Below are positions 28,019-37,708 of a stretch of 64,000 nucleotides of DNA, one piece after another. A program made the position numbers and the translations under genes. Location of the stretch: positions 124,001 through 188,000 of the forward strand of contig JACKAB010000005.1 in NCBI GenBank assembly GCA_020635285.1. The letters are read 5' to 3'. The notes under the pieces are model-generated. The model searched no databases and was not told the origin of the DNA. It saw only the letters and a program-made list of their open reading frames with translations. Every line of letters begins with the position of its first letter. The stretch's first letter is position 1. Source of the stretch: Ignavibacteriales bacterium. Its GTDB lineage: Bacteria > Bacteroidota > Ignavibacteria > Ignavibacteriales > Melioribacteraceae.

Positions 28019-29310
28019 CTCTTTCTTTGGCGCTTTTTCGAACTAAAACAATTCCAAGAATTCCTAACACAATGTTGGCTGTCCAAGTCCCCCAAAATGG
28101 AGAAAGCAAACCTCTATCGGAAAGTTTTTCTCCGCCAATTAAAAATGCCCAGTACACAAGAAAGAAACCCAGACTAATTGCTGCCGCAACTCCAAGTCCT
28201 CCTTTCCGGGTCATTGTTCCAAGCGGAGCGCCAATTAATACAAATACAATACAAGCAAAAGGAATTGAATATTTTTTATGAATTTCAACCCAATAGCTAT
28301 TCATTTTTTTGTGATTGTTTTCTATTCTCCTTAACATTGGAGTCAAAGCATTTCTTGCGGCTCTAATTTTATCTTCAACATGATAGAGCGTTATTTTTAT
28401 GCTTTGTTGTCTTTTCTCAACAGGAAAAAAATGAGTAGTATCTTTTATAAAATCAGAATTAATTCTTGAATCTAATCTTTTGATTTCAAGATCATTTAAT
28501 TTTGAAACGCTATCTACCAAACCTAAAATTGCACCGGCACTTAATTCTCTATCGCCACGTCTTCCGCCTCCAGCTGATTCACTCAATGAAAACTGATCTG
28601 CATCCATTGCAATTTTATGATTCTTAAATTCTAATTTTCTATAAGGTTTAAAGTCATTAACATTAGAGGTATGTATTTCTCCATCAAAAAGATTTAATAT
28701 TAATTTTTTTCTATTCGCTGTAAAATAAATTTCCCCACGTTTAGCTGTTACTACATTAAAGCTTTGTGCAGAGGAATAATCATAAATAGTAAGGTTTGTC
28801 ATTTTATTTGTTTTGGGGTCAATCTCTCTTGCCAATAATGAATAACGGGGTATATCTTGTGAAAAACTCCCGGAACTAACGATAATGTTGGTTTCTGATT
28901 AGAAATATCTTGAGTTAACACTCGCAAGGCATGATTAGCATTGGGGTAAACATTGTTATTAAACTGTACCAAGAGAAAAGCAATTAAAATGCTTCCTAAA
29001 ACTGGCGGAACCATCATTTTGTAAAGACTAATTCCAGAAGCCTTCATAATAGCTACTTCATTATTTTGAGCCATACTTCCAAAAGCCATTAGAGTAGCAA
29101 TTAATACGGCCATAGGAACTGCTAGCACAAACATCCAGCTTAAACTATAAATTACAAGTTTAGAAATTACAATTATGCTTAAGCCTTTGCCAACAAGTTT
29201 ATCAGCAATCTTCATTAAAAACTGGAGCATAAAAACCGACATTAATGTAAATAGTGCAAACACAAATGGCAGCAGTAAATTTTTTTTGATATGTATCTAA
29301 AAAGGATCAT
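27948..29310 (-). pseudogene. lptF: LptF/LptG family LPS export permease (LptF-like), two frameshifts
   Basis: Corrected frames give a permease of about 450 residues. The N-terminus MILFRYISKK starts at the ATG at 29310, but the eight-base T run 29280-29287 (minus-strand A8, one short) breaks it. The body (MAFGSMAQNNEVAIMKASGIS, the LptB coupling helix) continues from 29263. A second break at the A run 28862-28866 separates it from the C-terminal half, which has the jellyroll and the last three helices (FACIVFVLIGAPLGTMTRKGG). LptF is essential for LPS transport in most Gram-negative cells and both halves are well kept, so sequence error is the best reading. Confidence 0.88.
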
Positions 29311-29461
29311 AAATTATTAATTATTAATTTTTAAAAATAAGTAATCTTTTTTACAATTTATTATTAAATGCAATAGGAAAATGTTATGTCTATCAAAATC
29401 AAAAAGATTTTCTTAAATTAGAGTTTAGCGTTTTTGCATCTTAAATTAAAAGGAGATTATT

Positions 29462-30835
29462 GTGAAAGAGGTTATCAATCACATTAAGAGCAACAAAGAA
29501 AATTATATAAACGAATTGAAAGACTACTTAAGAATTCCAAGTGTTTCAACATCAAGTTCACATAAAAAAGATATGTTGACCTGTGCAAAATTTGTTTCTA
29601 ATAAACTAAAAGATGCAGGAATGACGAAAGTTAAAATCATTCCAACAAAAGGACACCCACTTGTTTATGCTGAGTGGCTTAAAGCTCCTGGAAAACCTAC
29701 AGTTTTAGTTTATGGTCATTATGATGTTCAACCCGTGGATCCAATTAAGTTATGGAAGTCAGATCCTTTTGAACCGGTTGTTAAAGGCGGTAAAATTTGG
29801 GCTAGGGGAGCTAATGACAATAAAGGACAAAATTTTGTGCACATAAAAAGTGTAGAAGCCTTTATGAAAACACAAAAGAAGCTTCCTGTAAATGTTAAAT
29901 TTTTAATTGAAGGCGAAGAAGAAATTGGCAGCGAAAACTTAGAATTATTTTTGAAGAAAAATCAAAAATTACTTAAGTGCGATGCAGTCTTAATCTCAGA
30001 TACAAGTCTATATGCAGAAGGAATTCCAACAATTAATTATGGCTTACGAGGCTTGGCTTATATGGAAGTTGAAATAACCGGACCAAATAAAGATTTACAT
30101 TCAGGTAGTTTTGGTGGTTCCGTTGCAAATCCAATTAATGAATTAGCAAAATTGATAAACAAGCTTCAAGATAAAAATGGAAAAATAACAATCCCAAATT
30201 TTTATAAAGATGTTATTCCATTTACAAAAAAAGAAAATGCCAATATAAAGAGCTTAAATTTCTCTGATGCCAAATATGCAAAAGAATTGGGTGTAAATGA
30301 ACTTCAGGGTGAAAAAGGATTTAACACATTGCAAAGGTTGTGGGGCAGACCAACTTTAGATTGTAATGGAATATGGGGTGGATTTACAGAGGAAGGTGCA
30401 AAAACAGTTTTGCCATCAAAAGCAACAGCTAAAATTAGTATGCGCCTAGTTCCAAATCAGAATCCCGATCTAATTGCAAAAGAATTTACAAAATATGTAA
30501 AAACTCTGGTCCCTAAAAGTGTAAAAGTAAAAATCACTGCTATGCATGGCGGATCTCCAGTTGTTATTCCACTTGATGATCCGGCAATATTAGCGGCTTC
30601 AAAGGCAACGTCTAAAGCGTTTGGTAAAAAAACTGTGTACACAAGAGAAGGCGGTTCAATTCCAATAGTAGTAGATTTTGTAAAGCTACTTAATGCTCCG
30701 GCAATCTTGATGGGATTGGGTTTAGACTCAGATAACATTCATTCACCAAACGAGCATTTTAGTCTTAAGAGTTTTGAACTTGGCGTTTTAAGTTCTGCAT
30801 ACTTTTTAGATGAATTTTCTCAGTTAAATAAATAG
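29462..30835 (+). CDS. M20 family dipeptidase
   Basis: The 457-residue cytoplasmic metallopeptidase has the M20 zinc ligands in order: His in VYGHYDVQPVDP, Asp in ARGANDNKGQ, the Glu pair in IEGEEEIGSE, Asp in ISDTSLYAEG and His in IHSPNEHFSL near the end. A lid domain holds HSGSFGGSVANP. The enzyme family cleaves dipeptides such as X-His or Cys-Gly. The start is GTG with a strong AAAGGAG site. It stands alone between lptFG (divergent) and the YgfZ-like gene 20 bases downstream. Confidence 0.92.
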   Translation: MKEVINHIKSNKENYINELKDYLRIPSVSTSSSHKKDMLTCAKFVSNKLKDAGMTKVKIIPTKGHPLVYAEWLKAPGKPTVLVYGHYDVQPVDPIKLWKSDPFEPVVKGGKIWARGANDNKGQNFVHIKSVEAFMKTQKKLPVNVKFLIEGEEEIGSENLELFLKKNQKLLKCDAVLISDTSLYAEGIPTINYGLRGLAYMEVEITGPNKDLHSGSFGGSVANPINELAKLINKLQDKNGKITIPNFYKDVIPFTKKENANIKSLNFSDAKYAKELGVNELQGEKGFNTLQRLWGRPTLDCNGIWGGFTEEGAKTVLPSKATAKISMRLVPNQNPDLIAKEFTKYVKTLVPKSVKVKITAMHGGSPVVIPLDDPAILAASKATSKAFGKKTVYTREGGSIPIVVDFVKLLNAPAILMGLGLDSDNIHSPNEHFSLKSFELGVLSSAYFLDEFSQLNK

Positions 30836-30855
30836 TTAAAAATAAAGGGTAAGTA

Positions 30856-31923
30856 TTGGATAGCGTAAAATCATATTTTAAAAATAAATTTGAAAATATA
30901 ACATTCTCCGAAGATGGGACTGTGAAAATTTATTCTACAGTTGATCAAGAAAACAACTCAGTTCAATATGGAGTTGGAATTTACAACAGATCAGAATCGG
31001 CGGTAATCAAACTTTCCGGCAAGGATGTTCTAAATTTTCTTCAAAGAATTACAACAAACGATGTAAGTAAGCTTGAACCATTTCATTATGTTAGTACATT
31101 ATTTACTAATGAAAAGGTCGATTGATTGATAGGACTGCTTTAATAAAATTTGAGGATAATTATTTTCTAGTTGGAAGTAAATTTAATGATGCAGTGCTTG
31201 CAAGATGGATAGATAGATATATAATTACAGAAGATGTTAAAATTGAAAATTACACAAACAAGTTTTTGATACTTGATATTATTGGTCCGCAAGCCGAATC
31301 CTACTTAACACTAATTTGTGGAAAAGATGTTGATGAACTCACCGATAACAAACTCCACAAGGTTTTTATTGAGGAAACTCCAGCACATCTATTAAAGAAA
31401 AAAGCGCTAAGTGGAGAAAGTCTTTATTGGTTGGTCTCTGAGGTTGAAAACTCAGAAATTTTATTAGACTATTTGTTAAGCCATAAAAGTGTCTTTGATT
31501 TAGAAATGATTGGTGAAGATTCTTTTGATAGATATAGAGTAATAAATAAAGTTTTAAAATTCGGCAAAGAGATTAGTGATAACTACAATCCACATGAAGC
31601 AAATTTACTAGATGATGTTAGTTTTAAAAAAGGTTGCTATATTGGTCAAGAGGTAATTGCTAGATTAGATACATATGATAAAGTGCAAAAATATTTAAAG
31701 CGCTTTGTTATTAACAATAATGACTTAATTTTACCCGCTGAACTTTTCTCAACCGAAAAAGAATTAGTTACAATTATCACAACACTTACAAAGAACCACG
31801 AAAACAATGAGTTCGAAGGATTGGGCTATTTTAAAAAATCATTCATTGAAAAAAGTAAAAGAATTTGAACTATCTCCAAAAGATAAGCTAAATCAAAAAT
31901 ATAAAATTAGATTATTAGATTAA
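30856..31923 (+). pseudogene. ygfZ: YgfZ/GcvT-like folate-binding protein, two frameshifts
   Basis: Corrected frames give about 355 residues. The N-terminal part has GIYNRSESAVIKLSGKDVLN and FLQRITTNDVS, the central part is a GcvT-like fold, and the family signature KGCYIGQEVIARLDTYDKV is intact. YgfZ helps repair or build certain iron-sulphur enzymes using folate. Breaks lie at the A run 31112-31115 (one short) and the A run 31849-31854 (one long); after the second, the true end is EFELSPKDKL and the stop at 31921-31923. The start at 30856 is TTG. It is 2 bases before the adenosyltransferase gene. Confidence 0.85.
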
Positions 31924-31925
31924 TT

Positions 31926-32474
31926 ATGAAAATATATACAAAAACTGGAGACGAAGGAAATACAAGTTTATTTGGTGGTGAGAGAGTTTTAAAAAACAAT
32001 ATTAGAATTGAAGCTTACGGTACAATTGATGAATTGAATGCTTTGCTTGGAATTACTCTTACTTATGAGTTGAATTCTGAATCAAAAAAAGTTTTAAGTA
32101 AAATTCAAAATAACTTATTTCAAATTGGGGCGGAACTTGCCTCACCAGAAAATGTAAAAAGTAGTGCAATAAAAAAGATTACAACTGAAGAAATAAATGT
32201 TTTAGAAGCTTATATTGACAAATTAGATGAAAATCTGCCTCCATTGAAAAATTTTATTTTACCGGGCGGATCAAAAGGCTCTGCTCATTTTCATTTTGCA
32301 AGAACAATTTGCAGAAGGGCAGAAAGAATTATTGTTGAACTTAAACAAAAAGAAAACATAAATAATAATATTATAGTTTATGTAAATCGATTATCAGACT
32401 TGCTATTTGTATTAGCACGTTATGAAAACCACGTAACATCAACACCAGAAATTGAATGGAACACTCGGGGGTGA
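31926..32474 (+). CDS. PduO-type cob(I)yrinic acid a,c-diamide adenosyltransferase
   Basis: The 182-residue protein has the ATP-binding N-terminus KIYTKTGDEGNTSLFGGERV, the block RIEAYGTIDELNALLG, the helix ARTICRRAERIIVEL and the C-terminal VYVNRLSDLLFVLARYEN. It adds the adenosyl group to cobalamin in the cytoplasm. It ends NTRG at the TGA 32472-32474; these last eight bases are also the first bases of the tmRNA gene. It is probably transcribed with the YgfZ gene. Confidence 0.95.
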   Translation: MKIYTKTGDEGNTSLFGGERVLKNNIRIEAYGTIDELNALLGITLTYELNSESKKVLSKIQNNLFQIGAELASPENVKSSAIKKITTEEINVLEAYIDKLDENLPPLKNFILPGGSKGSAHFHFARTICRRAERIIVELKQKENINNNIIVYVNRLSDLLFVLARYENHVTSTPEIEWNTRG

Positions 32475-32820
32475 AATTGGCTTCGACGGGGTTATTTGTT
32501 CTTTGAACTGCGCACCGTGTTCTCCGTAGACACGTTAAACGACGGGACAAAGTCGAGACGACGACTATAACTACGCATTAGCTGCTTAATTTGTAAGTAG
32601 CCGTTCACCTAGTTTGTGTGTGCCGAAATTAGGATGAACGCCGTTAGGTGCACTAGTGGATTCGAGTTTCTTGGTAGATGAAGCGAAACTTTAACAGGGA
32701 TAGAAAATTGAAACCATGTCTGTTTGGGCTTAGTTTTCGAAATTTAAATAACAGACTATGTGCGTAGACGTTCTCTGAAAGGTTTCTTCGGACGCGGGTT
32801 CGACTCCCGCCACCTCCACA
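32467..32820 (+). ncRNA. ssrA: Transfer-messenger RNA (tmRNA, ssrA)
   Basis: The 5' end GGGGGTGAAATTGGCTTCGA and the 3' end GGGTTCGACTCCCGCCACC are the conserved tRNA-like parts of tmRNA, and GGGGGTG (32467-32473) pairs with CACCTCC (32811-32817). The tag frame reads GAC GAC GAC TAT AAC TAC GCA TTA GCT GCT TAA (32557-32589), that is DDDYNYALAA, close to the Chlorobi tag ending. The usual resume codon after GTC is not in this frame; a missing base near 32555 would restore an Ala codon. CCA is not encoded. tmRNA frees stalled ribosomes. The gene overlaps the upstream stop by eight bases. Confidence 0.95.
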
Positions 32821-33287
32821 AATATTTATTTAAGTGATAAGAAAGGATGTTGTCTCGCAACGTCCTAACGATTAATATATTTAGTTATGAAATTCTGCAA
32901 TAAGAAATAATCAATTCTAATTTAATAACAAATTTTTACTGAAACTTAAAGACTTAAAATGTAACATCGGAATAGACTGAAAATTTGATTTGTCTTATCT
33001 AATGGTCTTTATGCTTTAAATTATGTAACAAAATAATTGTTATTGCATTAACGCTAAAATAAATTTCTTTGATTGTAATTTGAATTTGAATATCTTTTTA
33101 ATTTGAGTCAAATACCAAAACGGTATATACTAAAATCAAACTAGTTCCAAAAATAAATTTTGATACTTTGCTGAAAAAAAATATTGATTTTATTATTTTA
33201 AAAAAAAAGATATAATAATAAAGTTAGTTTTTTGTTAGTTACTGTAATTGAACAATTTTTTTAGAAATTTTTATGGTCTAAATATAA
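32821..33287. other. Intergenic region between tmRNA and the XylR-type gene
   Basis: This 467-base stretch is very AT-rich and holds no convincing gene. Two short features stand out. One is an 8-bp inverted repeat with one G-T pair at 32845-32865, listed separately. The other is a small dyad ATACC-AAAAC-GGTAT at 33112-33126 that could be an operator for the next gene. No ribosome site stronger than the average precedes the ATG at 33288. Confidence 0.6.
32845..32865 (+). terminator. Possible hairpin terminator after tmRNA
   Basis: GGATGTTG (32845-32852) pairs with CAACGTCC (32858-32865) around TCTCG. There is no T run after it, so it may be a processing or stability hairpin rather than a true terminator. 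Confidence 0.3.
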
Positions 33288-34433
33288 ATGGGAAAGTTGA
33301 AAAGAGTAATTCTTCTTATTGAGACTTCTAGAGCGTTTGGCAGGGATCTTCTTTATGGGGTTGCTAGGTACTCTAGAATAAACGGTCCCTGGGAATTTTA
33401 TAGAGATCATCGTGGCTTAAAATCCTCAATTCCTCGATTAAAGAATTTTGAGGCGGATGGTATAATTATGCGTAATTCAGTAATTAGATCTGATCTAATG
33501 AACTTGAATTTACCCACAATATTGGCGTTACATGAACCCAATAGAGTTGAAAAAATGCCAGCAATTATTACTGAGTCTGAATCAATCGTGAGGCTCGCAG
33601 TTGAACACTTGATTAGTAAAGGATTAAAGGATTTTGCTTACTGTGGATGGGATGATTTACAGTGGTCAAATGATAGAAAATACTACTTCGAAAAAATATT
33701 AAAAAATTATGGACATGATGTGCATAAATATAAATCCTCAAAATTCGTCCAAAATTCTTGGAGTAAAGAGCAAGTAGATCTCAAAAGATGGTTAATTAGT
33801 TTACCCAAGCCAATAGGAATAATGGCATGTAATGATGATCGTGCTCAACAGGTTTTAGATATGTGTAAAATCCTTGAATTTAGCGTTCCTGATGAAGTTT
33901 CAGTAATTGGTGTTGATAATGATGTTCTCGTATGTGAACTGTCTGATCCGCCGTTATCAAGTGTGGCATTGAATACAGAAAAAGCCGGTTATTATGCGGC
34001 CGAAGCACTTGATAGGATGATGCGAACCAATGATAGAAAAATTGATGATATCATAGTTTCGGCTAGTCATGTGGTTAAAAGAGAATCTACTGATATATAT
34101 GCAATGAAGGATAAAGATGTTATCGCAGCTATTCGTTTTATAAAAGAAAATGCAAGAAATAAAATTTACATCCAGGATGTTGTTGATCAAACTTGTCTTG
34201 GAAGACGAACCTTAGAATTACGTTTTAGGAAGTTATTGAATAGAACCATAAATGAAGAAATTAGTAGAATTAGAAATGAGCTTATTAAGACAATGCTCAT
34301 TGAAACAAATCTATCAATTTCAGAAATTACAGGAACTATTGATTTTATTGGTCCGGAGCACATATCACGATTTTTTAAGAAAGAGAATGGAGTAAGTCTT
34401 CAGCAATTTCGTAAGCAAAATAAGTGTATTTAA
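33288..34433 (+). CDS. xylR: XylR-type transcriptional regulator (sugar-binding domain plus AraC HTH)
   Basis: The 381-residue protein lacks an N-terminal HTH. It begins with a LacI/periplasmic-binding-like sensor domain (about residues 5-270; GWDDLQWSNDR, GIMACNDDRAQQVL, VSVIGVDNDVLVCELSDPPLSSVALN) and ends in an AraC-type double helix-turn-helix (about 280-378; TCLGRRTLELRFRKLLNRTI, EHISRFFKKENG). This order is diagnostic of XylR, the xylose-responsive activator. It is followed by a polysaccharide locus, so it probably switches that locus on when pentose sugar is bound. The ligand is inferred from the family. Confidence 0.9.
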   Translation: MGKLKRVILLIETSRAFGRDLLYGVARYSRINGPWEFYRDHRGLKSSIPRLKNFEADGIIMRNSVIRSDLMNLNLPTILALHEPNRVEKMPAIITESESIVRLAVEHLISKGLKDFAYCGWDDLQWSNDRKYYFEKILKNYGHDVHKYKSSKFVQNSWSKEQVDLKRWLISLPKPIGIMACNDDRAQQVLDMCKILEFSVPDEVSVIGVDNDVLVCELSDPPLSSVALNTEKAGYYAAEALDRMMRTNDRKIDDIIVSASHVVKRESTDIYAMKDKDVIAAIRFIKENARNKIYIQDVVDQTCLGRRTLELRFRKLLNRTINEEISRIRNELIKTMLIETNLSISEITGTIDFIGPEHISRFFKKENGVSLQQFRKQNKCI

Positions 34434-35084
34434 TATCAGTTTTAAATGGATAAATTTATTTTGTAAAATTTCGCGATATGGTTATAAAATTGTGAAATTT
34501 GGTTATCTTTTTTTTGTCAAAGGTCTTATCTTGCATTATAAATGTAAAATTAACATATATTAATATTTGTTTCTCCTCAATTGAGCATATTTTTAATTGA
34601 AGAGGTATTGTAAGTTTTGATTTTGAGAGTAAAAAGTTTTTTTTCTAATATTATTGAATCGTTTCAATTTGTTTTTTACTGGTTTATTTAATAAAATCAA
34701 GATAGAATAAATAATTAGTATCTCTAATAGTATTGTTGTTTTAGCTATTAAAATAAATCGTGTTTTTATTACAATGTAATAAAGGGGCTAGCATGATAAA
34801 CAAAGATTATAGCATTCGTTTAAAAGAATTTTCCAAGAGCAAATCATTTTTTTGATTTTAATAATCAAAACTGCAATACAATACTTGTTTTCATCCCAAA
34901 CGAAAACCAATCGTTCAACCATCAATACTCCAATAATCGATAGAAAATACTTTAATCATAGTTTTACTCAGAAGTGCGAAAATTCCATAAATGGAATAGC
35001 TGTTTTAAGAGTTGTATAGAAAATAATGTTTGAAAAAAAAGCATATAAAATAAATTAAGTATTCAGATAAGAGCGAAAAAATAA
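34434..35084. other. Long intergenic region before the first GH3 gene
   Basis: This 651-base stretch holds no full gene. It contains a LacI-type palindrome (34653-34668, listed separately) and a 20-codon open frame at 34793-34855 (MINKDYSIRLKEFSKSK) with a good GGGG site before its ATG. Further on, a short open end reads SINGIAVLRVV and stops near 35018. These two pieces could be the head and tail of a removed gene, but they are too short to identify. No repeats or insertion-sequence ends are visible. Confidence 0.55.
34653..34668. promoter_or_regulatory. Candidate LacI-type operator
   Basis: ATTGAA-TCGT-TTCAAT is a perfect 6-bp inverted repeat around a CG-containing centre, close to the general LacI-family operator (TTGAAACGTTTCAA). 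It lies about 420 bases before the GH3 gene and about 220 bases after the XylR-type gene. Which protein binds it is unknown; the XylR sensor domain is LacI-like, but its DNA-binding domain is AraC-type, so a separate LacI protein is equally possible. Confidence 0.4.
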
Positions 35085-37402
35085 ATGAATGAAAAATTGA
35101 CATTAATTAAGACTAAAAAACAAGTAGAAATTGTTGATTATAAGAGTCAGGGTATTTCGTTAGAAAAAAGAACGGAAGATTTACTAAGTAAAATGACGCT
35201 TAAAGAAAAAGTAGCGCAGATGATGGGAGTGTGGGGTAAGCAAGATAAAATATATTTAGATAATGATGGCAACCTTGATTATGGCAAGATTAGGACAAAC
35301 TTTAAAGACGGAATTGGACAAATAGGAAGACTAAGCGATGCTAATGGTGGATTAAGTCCCATAGAGATGGCTGAGATGGCCAACGCACTTCAGAAGTATT
35401 TTAGAGAAGAAACGAGATTAGGCATACCGGCAATAATACATGAAGAATGCTTGCATGGATTAGCAGCAAAAGAAGCAACAAGCTATCCTCAACCAATAGG
35501 GCTTGCTTCCACATTCAACCCAGAACTAATAGAAAAGATATACACAGCAATAGCAGAAGATACGAGAAAGCGAGGTGCACACCAAGCCCTAACTCCGGTA
35601 GTAGATGTTGCAAGAGATCCAAGATGGGGAAGAGTAGAAGAAACATTTGGAGAAGATCCCCATTTAATAGCGGAGATGAGCAAGGCCGCAATAAGAGGAT
35701 TTCAAGGGGATCAAGATTTTCTTGATAAGAAGAGAGTAATAGCAACACTAAAGCATTTTGCAGCGCATGGTCAGCCGGAATCAGGGTCAAACTGCGGACC
35801 TGCAAATTTTTCAGAAAGAGTACTAAGGGATACATTTCTTGCACCATTTAAAGAAGTAATAAAAGAGACAAAACCATTATCTGTAATGGCGTCCTATAAT
35901 GAGATAGATGGAGTCCCCTCACATGCAAATAAATGGCTTCTAAGAAAAGTATTAAGAGACGAATGGAAATTTGATGGATATGTAGTTTCTGATTATTATG
36001 CAATAACCGAGTTGAACAAAAAGGATGAAACAGTAAGTCACTCAGTCGCAAAAGATAAAGTTGATGCAGCTTATTTGGCTGCAATGGCTGGGGTAAATTT
36101 AGAGCTTCCAGAAATTGATTGTTACCCAAATTTAATTGATCTTGTAGAAAGCGGAAAACTAAGTGAAACAGTAATAGATGAATTAGTAGCCCCAATGCTT
36201 CGGGCAAAATTTCAAATGGGTTTATTTGAAGATCCATATGTAGATCCACTACTAATACAAAATGAAGATAAACTAGAGCAAGACAAAAAAATTGCTTTGC
36301 AAGCTGCACACGAAACAATTATTTTGTTAAAAAATAATAACAACATACTCCCGTTAAATGTTAACGATAAAAAAACTATAGCCGTAATAGGTCCAAACGC
36401 AGATAGAGTTTTACTTGGCGGATACAGTGGAAAACCAAAAGAACACACAACAGTGCTTCAAGGGATAAAAAATAAAGTCAAAGAAAATTTGAAAATACTT
36501 TATAGCGAAGGCTGTAAAATAACAATAGGCGGATCATGGGAAGAAGATGCTGTTACATTATCAGATCCAGCAGAAGATAAAAAGCTAATTAAGGAAGCTG
36601 TAAAAACAGCAGAAAAATCTGATGTAGTAGTTTTGGTCTTGGGTGGTAATGAACAGACATCAAGAGAAGCATGGCAAAAAGATCATTTAGGTGATAGAAC
36701 AAGTTTAGATTTAGTCGGAATGCAGAATGAGTTAGTATCAGAAATATTAAAAACTGGAAAACCGGTTGTAGTATTGCTTTTTAACGGCAGACCAAATTCA
36801 TTTAATTATATAAATGAAAATGTACCGGCAATATTAGAATGCTGGTATTTGGGTCAAGAAAATGGCAATGCTGTTGCAGATGTATTATTTGGGGATGTAA
36901 ATCCAAGTGGAAAATTACCTATCTCGATACCCAGATCAGTAGGGCATATACCATGTCATTACAATCATAAACCATCATCAAGAAGAGGATATTTATTTGA
37001 TGATATAACTCCTCTTTATCCATTTGGATATGGTAAGAGTTATACAACTTTTAAATTAAGTAATATTAATCTGAAAGATAAAATAATAAAGAAAAATTCA
37101 TGTACAAAAATTTCAGTTGATATTACAAATACTGGAAATGTAGCCGGAAGTGAAGTTGTGCAGTTATACATTAGAGATTTGGTAAGCAGTGTAACAAGAC
37201 CGGTAAAAGAGTTGAAGGATTTGAGAAAATATTTTTAGAAGCTGGTGAGAAGAAGACGGTTTCATTTGATATTTCTAAAAAAGAATTAGCATTTACAAAT
37301 ATTGATATGGAATATATAGTTGAAGCTGGAGAATTTGAGTTAATGGTGGGGAGTTCATCAAAAGACGAAGATTTAGTGAAACTTATTTTAGTTGTTGAGT
37401 AA
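35085..37402 (+). CDS. Glycoside hydrolase family 3 (beta-glucosidase/beta-xylosidase), late frameshift
   Basis: About 772 residues without signal peptide, so probably cytoplasmic. The GH3 TIM-barrel domain has KHFAAHGQPESGSNCGPANF and the nucleophile Asp303 in VVSDYYAI. The alpha/beta sandwich domain has EAWQKDHLGDRTSLDL, and a fibronectin III-like end domain starts at SVDITNTGNVAGSEVVQLYI. The frame breaks at the AA at 37215-37216 (one A short); the correct end continues GFEKIFLEAGEKKTVSFDIS and stops at 37402. It acts on short oligosaccharides already inside the cell. Substrate (glucose or xylose units) is not certain. Confidence 0.88.
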
Positions 37403-37708
37403 AAGATAGAATTGAAAAAAATTGTGCAAATTTAATAACAATAGGTAGTGGAGCAGCTCCCTCAAATAATATTGCCTCCAAATCAATTTTATATTGAATA
37501 AAATAATTGATTTAAGTTTTTGAGATGCTGCTTCATTTTTTATGTATTAAATATTCGCAATTTATTGTTTTGAAAATGGTGAAAATATAATTAATATTTT
37601 ATGTATTGTTTTAGCAAAAAATAAAATTATGTAGGTTTAGTATTTATTAGATAATATATTTGTATTAAATAACTGAAAGTAAAAATTCTTAAATATTTTG
37701 GAGGAAAA
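37403..37708. other. Intergenic region before the TonB-dependent receptor
   Basis: About 306 AT-rich bases without a gene. A small dyad GGAGC-A-GCTCC at 37450-37460 is the only GC-rich element; its loop is too short for a terminator and it may be an operator. A GGAGG ribosome site lies just before the ATG at 37709, so the receptor probably has its own promoter here. Confidence 0.5.

Noticed and set aside
35515..36318. Long leucine-rich open frames on the minus strand opposite GH3
   Set aside because: They mirror the codon pattern of the GH3 gene, have no ribosome site and no family motif; antisense shadows.
37450..37460. GGAGC-A-GCTCC dyad as terminator after GH3
   Set aside because: A one-base loop cannot form a hairpin and no T run follows.
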